Part shown: positions 55,901 through 63,118 of the stretch, in pieces
Numbering within the stretch: position 1 is the stretch's first letter
Layout of the letters: the number at the start of each line of letters is the position of its first letter
Assembly (NCBI GenBank): GCA_964413535.1
Contig: CAYPTB010000008.1
Location: 226,514-290,513, forward strand
DNA: 64,000 nt
Direction of reading: 5' to 3'
From: CAYPTB01 sp964413535
GTDB taxonomy: Bacteria > Planctomycetota > UBA1135 > GCA-002686595
Translations under genes and position numbers: made by a program
The notes under the pieces: generated by a model
What the model was told of the DNA's origin: nothing
Seen by the model: the letters and a program-made list of their open reading frames with translations, nothing else
Databases searched by the model: none

Positions 55901-56443
55901 GAGGAGCCGATCGGCAAGCCGCTCCAGAGCGCTGGCGAGCTGCGATCCGCCGGGCTCGAGCGCAGTGAGCGCGGCGACGCCTGCGCGCGCGTCCTCGAGT
56001 TCGAGGACGTCCCGTTCCTCGGGCGTGAGCTCCGCCGGTCGTCCACGCGCGATGCGGACCTCGAACGGTCCGGTGCGCCGATCGAGCGCGCACGCATCGA
56101 CGCGGTAGTCGCCGGGAACGAGGTCCACCACGACGCGGGCGTGCGGCCCGACGAGCCCGCCGTTCGACTCCGCCACGAGTGCGCCCGAGGCGTCGCGCAG
56201 GACCACGTAGGCGTCGAAGGCGTGCGAGACGAGATCGATGTGATACGAACCGGGCTCGGCGACGCGCGCTTCGAAGGTGACCGCCGGAATCCGGTCTCCG
56301 GCCGACGCGAGGATCGCCGGTGTTTCGGCGCGTGCGCTCGCCGAGCCGAGCATCTCGTTCAGCGGGATGCCGATCTCGAGGATCGGGGGCGCACCCGCCT
56401 GACCGGCGAAGAGGAGCGCGAGGCTCGTGAACGAGCGCAGCAT
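52913..56443 (-). CDS. Exported TPR-CHAT domain protein with missing catalytic cysteine
   Basis: A 1176-residue protein with a signal peptide (MLRSFTSLALLFAGQAGA), an N-terminal PPC-like sandwich (GSYHIDLVSHAFDAYVVLRDASGALVAES), a long TPR array (about residues 150-640, helical Ala/Leu/Glu repeats), then a CHAT domain (about 770-1176). The CHAT His region VIHLATHLV is kept (His1012/His1016), but the Cys motif, normally LSAC, reads LTGA with Ala1081 at the Cys position, so peptidase activity is unlikely. In other systems TPR-CHAT proteins act with caspases. First gene of the leftward operon; divergent from MarR. Confidence 0.88.
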   Translation of the reverse strand: MLRSFTSLALLFAGQAGAPPILEIGIPLNEMLGSASARAETPAILASAGDRIPAVTFEARVAEPGSYHIDLVSHAFDAYVVLRDASGALVAESNGGLVGPHARVVVDLVPGDYRVDACALDRRTGPFEVRIARGRPAELTPEERDVLELEDARAGVAALTALEPGGSQLASALERLADRLLAAGRLAEAHETLGELLRLRESNGKLLDAARVASRCARVALDLGATAEARGAAERAVTLFESERGADDPETAEARLLLGTLDFASGRAEQAVTNLDRALHSLSTALGPTEPRTISALGHLSNALASLGRFAEVRRRGEHFLPILRETLGGNDPATRALLASLAEAARVQGDLFAARLWLVELVQSADSLSAAEGLTRAELAGVLAEQGRGFAAAEELESALGLLEITLGEDAPESVDCALALARAHASIGKDESAHALLERVLTQRELEGGPARTAEVRLELGRLAAHSGRTPRARELLERAHAEFAASVGSDHPRTLAVGLELARLADGNSSADALEHIVEAATRALGADHALVGRACVELGRSHARDGRASEAGAELERGRAILAASLGAGHAESLSASNALARVRIDAGDVEGARRLFETNVAARRLVAWESFDHATERARFASLGAEREELELYFSLGRGRTAKDSSEHDLAAYEAYVRWHAFRASERFAGRAAFEQQARGAEALLADLVLVRTRIARRAEALEPAAEQVGMAELHRRAREVGAELVRRFGSPPARLPYERLAWSLPPKSALVDFASLRPYHGETSGGSFGEPHLFASITRSSPARFARVDLGPSAEIGGLVAAFVEALRDHANARERSDALAERAAALIWRPIAALLGDERSIFVVPDPLIAALPFEALPAGDGALLLERVAFVQLTDVSRLAGRGGVRAEERSKEGERSEPALLAVGAVDYGGGTPIAKDASFVGGSPPAGETGAYRTEEDGELLSRAWRPSLELAALEASGAEIDLVSGMHAALPGRKGRRLALRGSEASAERLASAMPGQSVIHLATHLVHSPAAPLFDPLPSSAPSAPGALAPGRLAGLAVAAGSASGTLLETRSLGLLDLDGVDLVALTGAALDPGNPRAGDDLLGIVHALESAGARAVVASRWRPAEGDLLPLLEAFYRELWVERRDPPDALRRAQLGILARARATDGDPHPERWAALFATLTRP

Positions 56444-56483
56444 GGCGCAGGAGCATAACCTCGGTCGTTGCTCGGGACCCCCT

Positions 56484-56504
56484 CGTTCGATATCAAAGCA
56501 TTCG
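56484..56504 (+). promoter_or_regulatory. Operator-like sequence at the MarR gene start
   Basis: The reverse complement of this site contains GCTTTGATATCGAACG, closely matching GCTTTGAATTCCAACG in the nitroreductase promoter (13 of 16 bases identical). It ends at the proposed GTG start of the MarR gene, consistent with autoregulation. Confidence 0.4.
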
Positions 56505-56953
56505 TGGGAACGCACTATCGTGGGACGGCCAAGGAAGTCAGGGCCCTGGATACCTACATCAAGCTGGCGCGAGCCCTCGCCACGCTCGAAGCCCGGTTGG
56601 GCGCGGGCCTGACGGAAGAAGGCATGAGCGTGCGACAGCTCGCCGTGCTCGAAGCGCTCCTGCACCTCGGCCCCCTGACCCAGAGCGAGCTCTGCTCCAA
56701 GATGTTGCGAACGGGAGGGAGCGTGACCTCGATGATCGATCATCTCGAAGGCAAGCATCTCGTGCGCAGGGAGCGGGACGCGGCGGATCGCCGGGTCGTG
56801 CGCGTCCTCCTGACCGCTACCGGCCGGCGAGCGATCGCGCGCGTCTTCCCACGCCACGTGGCGAGCATCGTGGAAGGGCTCGCGGGGCTCACCAAGGACG
56901 AGCAGGACGAGCTGGGACGCCTCTGCCGCAAGCTCGGCCTGTCGATCCGATGA
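56504..56953 (+). CDS. MarR family transcriptional regulator
   Basis: A 149-residue winged-helix regulator. It begins GTHYRGTAKEVRALDTYIKLARALATLE, then GLTEEGMSVRQLAVLEALLHLGPLTQSELCSKMLRTGGSVTSMIDHLEGKHLVRRERDAADRRVVRVLLTATG, the standard MarR recognition-helix and wing. A Cys in SELCSK lies near the DNA-binding helix and may sense quinones or oxidants, as in related regulators. GTG 56504 was chosen; an upstream TTG at 56468 is in frame but would place the operator-like sequence inside the gene. Followed by nitroreductase and pirin genes that it likely controls. Confidence 0.88.
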   Translation: MGTHYRGTAKEVRALDTYIKLARALATLEARLGAGLTEEGMSVRQLAVLEALLHLGPLTQSELCSKMLRTGGSVTSMIDHLEGKHLVRRERDAADRRVVRVLLTATGRRAIARVFPRHVASIVEGLAGLTKDEQDELGRLCRKLGLSIR

Positions 56954-56968
56954 CAGGTCGAACGGGTT

Positions 56969-56997
56969 GTTGACAAGCTCCAGCCAATTGCTTTGAA
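56969..56997 (+). promoter_or_regulatory. Sigma-70-type promoter for nitroreductase/pirin
   Basis: TTGACA at 56969-56974, a 17-base spacer and TTGAAT at 56992-56997 form a good sigma-70-like promoter 16 bases after the MarR stop. The -10 region lies inside the operator-like sequence 56983-57004, so a bound repressor would block it. Confidence 0.55.
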
Positions 56998-57004
56998 TTC
57001 CAAC
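56983..57004 (+). promoter_or_regulatory. Candidate MarR operator overlapping the nitroreductase promoter
   Basis: The sequence contains TTGAATTCCAA (56992-57002), an imperfect palindrome with one mismatch around GAATTC, and matches the site at 56484-56504 read on the other strand. It overlaps the -10 element, a classic repressor position. Confidence 0.5.
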
Positions 57005-57104
57005 GATTGGATCCGGAAGTGAATTCTCCGTGCAGTCAGCCGAGGAGTGCTCGGCGCGCCGGTCTACGCGCTTCCTGACCCTGGTCCGCATCGGGGAAGT
57101 CGCC

Positions 57105-57698
57105 ATGCAGAGCGAAGTCATCGTCGGTCGTGTTCCCGAAGCCGCCGTGGAGCGGCAGTTCGTCACCCGTTGGTCGCCCCGTTCCTTCGGCGGCGAGGCT
57201 GTTCCTCGAGAGCAGTTGGCCGCGCTGTTCGAGGCCGCCCGGTGGAGTCCGTCCTGCTACAACGAGCAACCCTGGTTGTTCGTCTACGCGACGAACCCCG
57301 ACGATCGGCGGCGAGTCCAGATGCTGCTCGTGGAAGCCAACCGAGGTTGGGCTTCGAAGGCGCCGGTCCTGGGCGTCGTCTTCGCCCGCAGGCACTTCAC
57401 ACACAATGGCAAGCCGAATCGCTGGGGACCGTTCGATTCCGGCGCGGCGTCCTTCGCGCTCTCGCTGCAAGCCCAGGCCATGGGTCTTGCCACGCACTTC
57501 ATGGGAGGCTTCGACGAGAGCGCGAGCTACGACGCGCTGGGCGTCTCGCAGGAGGAGTACGAGGCCATGGCCGCGTTCGCCATCGGACGTCGAGGCGAGG
57601 CGACACTGCTCGACCCCGCGCTACGGGAACGCGAGAAACCGAGCGGCCGCAAGGGGCTCGGGGAGATCGCCTTCGAGGGCCGCTATCGGGCTCGCTAG
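57105..57698 (+). CDS. Nitroreductase family protein
   Basis: A 197-residue FMN-dependent nitroreductase-like enzyme: FVTRWSPRSFGGEAVPREQLAALFEAARWSPSCYNEQPW is the N-terminal FMN/phosphate-binding part, and GAASFALSLQAQAMGLATHFMGGFD and AAFAIGRRGEATLLDP are the later family blocks. It probably reduces quinones or nitro compounds with NAD(P)H. The start ATG 57105 has GGGGAAG six bases upstream; a longer frame from 57030 adds Arg/Ser-rich residues. It lies downstream of a sigma-70-type promoter overlapping the MarR operator and 40 bases before the pirin gene. Confidence 0.92.
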   Translation: MQSEVIVGRVPEAAVERQFVTRWSPRSFGGEAVPREQLAALFEAARWSPSCYNEQPWLFVYATNPDDRRRVQMLLVEANRGWASKAPVLGVVFARRHFTHNGKPNRWGPFDSGAASFALSLQAQAMGLATHFMGGFDESASYDALGVSQEEYEAMAAFAIGRRGEATLLDPALREREKPSGRKGLGEIAFEGRYRAR

Positions 57699-57738
57699 AG
57701 TTGCACGAGCAGTAAGGGAACGGACTCGAGGAGATGCG

Positions 57739-58434
57739 ATGAAGATTCGGAGAGCCAGCGACCGCGGCCACGCCGATCACGGCTGGCTGCGGACCTATCA
57801 CACGTTTTCCTTCGGCCACTATCACGACCCGCGCCACATGGGCTTTCGCGATCTGCGGGTCATCAACGAAGACTTCGTCGCACCCGGAACCGGTTTCCCC
57901 ACGCACGGGCACCGCGACATGGAGATCCTCACGTACGTCCTCGAAGGCGCGATCGAGCACCGGGACAGCATGGGGAATTCCTTCGTCGTCCCTGCGGGCG
58001 ACGTGCAGCGGATGACGGCCGGAACGGGCGTCGAGCACAGCGAACACAACGCGTCGAAGAGCGAGCTCCTGCACATGCTCCAGATCTGGATCCTGCCGGA
58101 GCGCTCGGGCCTGCCGCCGAGCTACGAGCAGAAGAGCACCGGCAAAGGAGGGAGGCGCGACGGCTTCCAGCTCCTCGCCTCGCCCGACGGTCGCGACGGC
58201 TCGGTCTCGATCCACCAGGACGCGACGCTCTACGCCAGCTCGCTCGAATCGGGCGAATCCGCCAGGCACTTCCTTCCGAGGGGCCGACACGCCTGGATCC
58301 AAGTCGCGAGCGGCGGGGTTCGCGTGAACGGCGAGCTACTCGACTCGGGAGACGGAGCCGCGATCTCCGAGGAGGGTGACATCGAGATGGACGCCACGAC
58401 GAGCTCGGAAGTTCTCCTGTTCGAGCTGAGCTGA
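57739..58434 (+). CDS. Pirin family protein (quercetin 2,3-dioxygenase-like)
   Basis: A 231-residue bicupin. Start MKIRRASDRGHADHGWLRTYHTFSFGHYHDPRHMGF is the canonical pirin N-terminus, and the N-terminal cupin metal ligands appear as His56 and His58 (PTHGHRDME), His100 and Glu102 (GVEHSEHN). Bacterial pirins such as E. coli YhhW have quercetin 2,3-dioxygenase activity and respond to redox state. The start ATG 57739 has GAGGAG about five bases upstream. With MarR and nitroreductase it fits a small redox/quinone-stress operon. Confidence 0.94.
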   Translation: MKIRRASDRGHADHGWLRTYHTFSFGHYHDPRHMGFRDLRVINEDFVAPGTGFPTHGHRDMEILTYVLEGAIEHRDSMGNSFVVPAGDVQRMTAGTGVEHSEHNASKSELLHMLQIWILPERSGLPPSYEQKSTGKGGRRDGFQLLASPDGRDGSVSIHQDATLYASSLESGESARHFLPRGRHAWIQVASGGVRVNGELLDSGDGAAISEEGDIEMDATTSSEVLLFELS

Positions 58435-58554
58435 AAGAACTTCACCGACGCCTGATCCACTCGCGCCCGACGCCAACTTTTCTGCGCAACGTTTTCGCTC
58501 GCGTTTGCCTCTCGCCGCAGGTCGGGTACCGTCGATCGCCGAAACAGGCGCACG

Positions 58555-59142
58555 ATGGTGACCGCGGTTCCATACGCCGCCCCGCACTCGGGCAGCTCGA
58601 GATCTCGATCGCGACGAGGTTTCACGATGGTCGACGTCATGGTCGCCTCGTTCATCCTGTTGATTGCCATCGGCGGGCTGTCCGGATCCGTCCTCTCGAC
58701 GATGAAGCTCAACCGCACCAACGAGGAGACGGCGGCTGCCTACTCCGCGGTGCGAATGATGACCGAGACGATCCAGGACGTGGATTTCGCCGACATCTTC
58801 GCGACCTTCAACTCCGACCCGAACGACGATCCGGATGGCCCCGGCACCGCCCCCGGGAGCAACTTCCCGGTCTTCGGCCTGGACGTTCGAGCCGGGGACG
58901 CCGACGGAATGGTGGGTGAGGTGCTCTTCCCGACCGTGACCAATGGCGGCGTCTTGGAGCTGCGCGAGGACGTCGTCGACCCGGCCGTGGGCATGCCGCG
59001 CGATCTCAACGGCGACGGCATCCCGCCCGACGCTGCGAATCACGCGGACGACTACATCCTGCTCCCCGTGACCTTGCGCTTGCAGTGGCGCGGAGTGGAT
59101 GGAAACCGACAACTGCAGCTCTCGGTGCTGCTCGTCGAATGA
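58555..59142 (+). CDS. Type IV pilus/pseudopilin minor pilin (PilV-like)
   Basis: A 195-residue prepilin-like protein. The cleavage motif is RRGFTMVDVMVASFILLIAIGG: cleavage after Gly22 leaves Phe+1 and Asp at +5 instead of the usual Glu. After the 20-residue hydrophobic helix the globular part is Asp-rich (DPNDDPDGPG, DLNGDGIPPD), which may bind calcium. It starts the operon 58555-62617 and overlaps the next pilin gene in ATGA at 59139. A role as minor pilin in a type IV pilus or type II-like secretion complex is inferred; no assembly ATPase is in the window. Confidence 0.85.
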   Translation: MVTAVPYAAPHSGSSRSRSRRGFTMVDVMVASFILLIAIGGLSGSVLSTMKLNRTNEETAAAYSAVRMMTETIQDVDFADIFATFNSDPNDDPDGPGTAPGSNFPVFGLDVRAGDADGMVGEVLFPTVTNGGVLELREDVVDPAVGMPRDLNGDGIPPDAANHADDYILLPVTLRLQWRGVDGNRQLQLSVLLVE

Positions 59143-59801
59143 GCACGCGTTCCAAACGCGGGGCTGGGCTCGGAAGGGCTGGCTTCACCATTCTCGAGCT
59201 GCTGATCGCGGCCACGATCTCGGCGGGTCTGATCTACGCGATAGCCAACTCGACGCTACGCGCATCGCGCGCCTACGCAGAGGGCAGTCTGCGGAGCAAC
59301 CTCATCTCCCGAGCGCATCAGGTCGTGGATCGAATCGCCGCTCAACTCGAGCAGGCGGGCGTGGGAACGCTCCAACCGCCCCTTCTTCCGCTCGCGACCT
59401 CCTCGACGCTCACCTTCCAGCAGGTGGTGGGGTATGGGGGCGGTGCGGTCGTCTGGAGCGCCGACAACGTCTTCGCCTTCCAGCTCGAGACGGGTGAGAT
59501 CGCGGACGGTCTGGACAACAACGGCGACGGACGGATCGACGAAGGGGTCGTGGTCTGGACGCAGAACGTGGGACAACCGAATCAGAGCTCGGTCGTGCTG
59601 TGCCACGGCGTGAGCTCGTTGCTCCAAGGGGAAGTTGCCAATCTCGCGGACGACAACGGCAACGGCCTGATCGACGAGCCGGGGCTCGCTTTCGAGCTCC
59701 AGGGGAACGTTCTCGTCATCCGGCTCTCGCTCGAGGTTCCCGACGATGACGGGCGCCTGGTCGTGAAGACGGTCCAGACGGCCGTGCGGGTCCGCAACTG
59801 A
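59139..59801 (+). CDS. Type IV pilus/pseudopilin minor pilin (PilW-like)
   Basis: A 220-residue prepilin with GFTILELLIAATISAGLIY: cleavage after Gly15, Phe+1 and canonical Glu+5. The body carries two EF-hand-like loops, DNNGDGRIDEG and DDNGNGLIDEPG, so calcium may stabilise it. The order PilV-like, PilW-like, PilX-like is the same as in classical minor-pilin operons. It overlaps the upstream gene by four bases and is 19 bases upstream of the next start. Confidence 0.87.
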   Translation: MSTRSKRGAGLGRAGFTILELLIAATISAGLIYAIANSTLRASRAYAEGSLRSNLISRAHQVVDRIAAQLEQAGVGTLQPPLLPLATSSTLTFQQVVGYGGGAVVWSADNVFAFQLETGEIADGLDNNGDGRIDEGVVVWTQNVGQPNQSSVVLCHGVSSLLQGEVANLADDNGNGLIDEPGLAFELQGNVLVIRLSLEVPDDDGRLVVKTVQTAVRVRN

Positions 59802-59820
59802 GGATGGTGGAGGAAGGGTC

Positions 59821-61263
59821 ATGCTGAAACGAATCCGATCCAAGCTCTCCCGACGTGGAAGCGCGACGGTCGCTGCGCTCACGGCGGTCGTCGCCTTCGT
59901 CGGGATCACCGGGGCCTTCCTGGCCATGGCGGCGCGCAGCGCGTCGGAGCGCAACGAAGCGGGGGCGCAACAGCGCGCCTTCCTCGCGGCGAGCTCCGGG
60001 ATCGCGCACACGGTCGCGAACATGAACACCGAAGGCGTGGCGGACCCGCTGGGGGCCAACGTCGGCTACTCGAAACACGTGCCCGTCCAGTTCTCCAAGT
60101 CGAGCTACTGGACCAGCGTCACGGACAACGGCGACGGCACCTTCATCGTCCGGTCGACGGGCGCCGCGGCCGACTCGGAGTCCGTCCTCGAGGTCCTCGT
60201 AGGCGGCGAGGAGGGCGGCATATTCGCGAACGCCATCTTCGCCGGCAACTCGGACGAGGACCCCGACTACGAGCTCGAGCTCGGCGGTCTGGGCGTCCAG
60301 GCCGACGAGATCGACGGCGACATCTACAGCGGCGGGGACATCGTCGTGGTGGGCGATGCCGACGTCGACGGCACCGCGCGCGCCAAGGGCACCCTGACGG
60401 GCATCTCGGGCGAATCGGGCAAGAAGCAGCCGATCCCGGACCTGGACGCGATGAACTACGAGGTGACCGCGGACTTCGACGTGGCCGCCCTGTTCGCCGG
60501 CGCCACCTACGCCTACGACAACGCCGGCGGGAACGCCTACCAGGTGCCGGAGTCCAACCCGGCCCACATCTTCCGCAAGAACCCGAGCGACAGGTCGACG
60601 GAGAACGGCTCGACGGTCAAGGACGACTACTACCTCGAGGATCCGTACGAGTCCGTGAGCTCCGACTCGGCCGAGGACGGCTCCAACGTCTACAAGCTCA
60701 CGCTGAGCGGAATCAGCGGCGAGCCGGGCGTGAGCAGCAACAAGAAGGTGTTCTTCATCGACGGCAACGTCTGGGTCCACAACTACAAGACAATGTCGCT
60801 CGGACTGTCGCACTCGGACCCGAACGGCGTCCAGGTGACCTTCGTCGTGAAGGGAAACATCTACTTCTCCGACAGCTTCTTCTACGACGACGAGGAGAAG
60901 GACGGCGTCGCGTTCATCGCCATGAAGGACGACGACGTCGATGACAGCGGCAACATCTACTTCGGCGACCCCGAGTTCGGAACGCTGAAGCGCATGTACG
61001 CCTTCATGTACGCCGAGAACGACTTCTACGACATCAACCTCGACAAGACGGGGTCGTCGATCGTCGAAGTCTACGGCAACATGACCGCGGGCAACCGGGT
61101 GCTGATCGACCGCGACTTCGGGACGACCCACACGCGGCTGTACGTGAACTTCGACGAGCGAATCGCCGCGGGAGACCTGGACATGCCCATGCTCCCGCTG
61201 CAGAGCGGCGCAGAGCCGACGGGCTTCAAGGTGCAGGGCTGGTGGCATGCCGGCGCGCATTAG
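59821..61263 (+). CDS. PilX-like minor pilin / pilus assembly protein
   Basis: A 480-residue protein with the PilX-type N-terminus: RRGSATVAALTAVVAFVGITGAFLAMAARSASERNEAGAQQRAFLAASSGIAHTVA, where A/G-rich helix and the AxAxxG pattern replace a classical prepilin motif. The large C-terminal part (about residues 110-470) is unusual: Asp/Gly/Ser-rich beta repeats such as DGDIYSGGDIVVVGDADVDGTARAKG and DGNVWVHNYKTMSLGLSHSDPNG suggest a beta-helix or adhesin-like tip. It overlaps the HEAT-repeat gene by 17 bases. Confidence 0.82.
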   Translation: MLKRIRSKLSRRGSATVAALTAVVAFVGITGAFLAMAARSASERNEAGAQQRAFLAASSGIAHTVANMNTEGVADPLGANVGYSKHVPVQFSKSSYWTSVTDNGDGTFIVRSTGAAADSESVLEVLVGGEEGGIFANAIFAGNSDEDPDYELELGGLGVQADEIDGDIYSGGDIVVVGDADVDGTARAKGTLTGISGESGKKQPIPDLDAMNYEVTADFDVAALFAGATYAYDNAGGNAYQVPESNPAHIFRKNPSDRSTENGSTVKDDYYLEDPYESVSSDSAEDGSNVYKLTLSGISGEPGVSSNKKVFFIDGNVWVHNYKTMSLGLSHSDPNGVQVTFVVKGNIYFSDSFFYDDEEKDGVAFIAMKDDDVDDSGNIYFGDPEFGTLKRMYAFMYAENDFYDINLDKTGSSIVEVYGNMTAGNRVLIDRDFGTTHTRLYVNFDERIAAGDLDMPMLPLQSGAEPTGFKVQGWWHAGAH

Positions 61264-62617
61264 GAGCCGCGCGCGCGCGCCGAGAGCGCTGCTCTCGAGC
61301 GTAGGGAAGCCGATCGCGACCGCCGTCGCGATCGGCTCGCTGCTTGCCGGGCCGTCCGCCGCGGCACCGGCCGACCTCGACGACGTGCGCGGCATCCTCC
61401 GCAGCAGCGAGTCGGACCACCGCTCGCAGGAGGACGTCGTCGCGGGGCTCACAGGTCTCGGGAGCGGCGCGGTGCCGACGCTGCTCGACCTGTGCCTCGG
61501 GACCGCCGACCTGTTCGAGCCGGAGGAGGCGATCGAGCTCTCCGAGTGGTGGTGTGGTCCGGACGAGTTCGGGCACCTCTACGCGGCCGCTCTGTCGCGC
61601 ATGCCGGCCGCCTCCATCGTCGACTACCTGCAGCACCGCGTGCCCGACGACGCGGAGCACAACGTGCGCCTCACGGCCGTGCGCATCCTCGGGGCCAACG
61701 GTTCCGGCACGGGGCTGGAGGAGCTCCTGCGGCTCGGCGAGAGCTTCGGCGAGCTGGGCCTGCGCTACCGCAGCGTCCAATTGCAGCTCGAGAACGCGTT
61801 CGAGACCGTGCTGGAGCGCGACCCGCGCACCGCGTCGCGCCGGCTCGCCGACCTGATCGGGGAGTCGTCGACGGGCGTCCGCACGGCGCTCCTGACCGCG
61901 ATGGTCCACACGGGCCGCCCTGAGTTCCTGTCCGTGATCGCCGCGTTGTCGAGCGACGGGTCGGAGCTCGGTTTGCACGTCGTCGATCGGCTGCCCGAGC
62001 TCGTCGCGGCGGCACCGTGGCGGTTCGACAACCGGCCGTGCGAGATCGTGCGACGCCACCTCGCCCACGTCGACTGGCGCTACCGCCGGTCTGCGGCGCT
62101 CGCGCTGGGGGAGATGCGCGACGTCGACTCCTTCCGTTCGATCTGCCTCCTGCTCGACGACGGGGAGCCGGCGGTGACCGCCGCCGCGCGCTGGGCGCTC
62201 GCGAACATGGCCGGGACGACCGTGCCGTCGACCAGCACCGAGTGGCTCGCGTGGCTCGACGAACAGGTCGCCTGGTGGGAGGACGAGCGCCCTGCGCTCC
62301 TCGAACGGCTCGAATCGGACGAGACGCGCGGGGCTGCGGAAGCCATCCGCGAACTCGTCGCGCGGCCGCTCTTCCGGGACGGCGTCGCCCTCGATTTCGC
62401 CGCCCTGACGCGCAACGGCACTCGGCCCCGGCTGGTGCTCGCGTCCGTGGGGGCGCTGGAGCAGCTGGGCTCGCGGGGCGTCCTCCCCGACCTCCTCACG
62501 CTCGCGGAGTCGCGCGACGCCTCGATCCGCGCCGCCGCCCTCGCCGCGCTCGCCCGGCTCACAGGAGCCGCGCCGTCCCCCGATCCCGCGACCTGGCGCC
62601 GCCTGATCGAGGGCTGA
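61247..62617 (+). CDS. Exported HEAT-repeat protein
   Basis: A 456-residue protein with a Arg-rich N-terminus and hydrophobic segment (PIATAVAIGSLLAGPSAAA), then helical repeats: HNVRLTAVRILGANGSGTGLEELL, DWRYRRSAALALGEMRDVDSFRSICLLLDDGEPAVTAAARWALANMAG and RDASIRAAALAALARLTG are typical HEAT units. No enzyme motif is visible. The 17-base overlap with the pilin gene and the close spacing to the downstream HAMP-like gene suggest it belongs to the pilus operon. A scaffold role in pilus assembly is plausible but unproven. Confidence 0.82.
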   Translation: MPARIRSRARAPRALLSSVGKPIATAVAIGSLLAGPSAAAPADLDDVRGILRSSESDHRSQEDVVAGLTGLGSGAVPTLLDLCLGTADLFEPEEAIELSEWWCGPDEFGHLYAAALSRMPAASIVDYLQHRVPDDAEHNVRLTAVRILGANGSGTGLEELLRLGESFGELGLRYRSVQLQLENAFETVLERDPRTASRRLADLIGESSTGVRTALLTAMVHTGRPEFLSVIAALSSDGSELGLHVVDRLPELVAAAPWRFDNRPCEIVRRHLAHVDWRYRRSAALALGEMRDVDSFRSICLLLDDGEPAVTAAARWALANMAGTTVPSTSTEWLAWLDEQVAWWEDERPALLERLESDETRGAAEAIRELVARPLFRDGVALDFAALTRNGTRPRLVLASVGALEQLGSRGVLPDLLTLAESRDASIRAAALAALARLTGAAPSPDPATWRRLIEG

Positions 62618-62652
62618 GACCTTCCACCGCCACGCCGATCCCCACCAACCCC

Positions 62653-63090
62653 ATGCACAACCGCCGCCTTCGACAGCTCGTCGACAACCGCCTCCAGCTC
62701 CAGCTCAGCGCGTGGTTCGTGGGCGTGGCCGCGCTCTCCATGGTCTTCGCGTTCTTCGCGTTCACGGCGACGATGTCCCGGTACGCGATGGAGCTCCCGA
62801 ACGACGCGAAGCTGTTCCTGGGCGGTTGGATGGACGCGATGATCCCCACGTTCCTGGCGGCCATGGGGATCGTGCTCTCCTTGACGTTCATCGTCGGCAT
62901 CGTCGCGATGCACCGAATCGCGGGACCGATCTACCGCTTCTCGAGGTTCCTGGAGGCGCTCGAACGCGGTGAACAGCCTGTGGACTGCCGCCTGCGGAAG
63001 AAGGACCAGCTCCAGGACTTCTGCACGCTGCTCAACCGCGCCACCGCCCCCATGCGCGTCGCGCGGAACGAGCACTCGAAGGCCGCCTGA
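62653..63090 (+). CDS. Two-span membrane protein with HAMP-like domain
   Basis: A 145-residue protein with two membrane segments (about residues 16-40 and 62-86) followed by MHRIAGPIYRFSRFLEALERGEQPVDCRLRKKDQLQDFCTLLNRA, a HAMP-like linker in which the usual GPI and the conserved Glu/Asp-Leu pattern are visible. It lacks a kinase or receptor output domain. Similar short HAMP proteins often sit by minor-pilin operons, so it may tune pilus function. Start ATG 62653, 36 bases after the HEAT gene stop, same direction. Confidence 0.85.
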   Translation: MHNRRLRQLVDNRLQLQLSAWFVGVAALSMVFAFFAFTATMSRYAMELPNDAKLFLGGWMDAMIPTFLAAMGIVLSLTFIVGIVAMHRIAGPIYRFSRFLEALERGEQPVDCRLRKKDQLQDFCTLLNRATAPMRVARNEHSKAA

Positions 63091-63118
63091 CCTTCCGCTT
63101 CGAAGCTGCGCGGTTCTC

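Noticed and set aside
51279..56456. A single 1725-residue open frame that would fuse the CHAT region to the PPC-caspase
   Set aside because: The frame carrying the caspase is open through the CHAT gene but translates there as Arg/Gly-rich noise, whereas the CHAT and TPR signatures lie in another frame starting at 56443. They are two genes.
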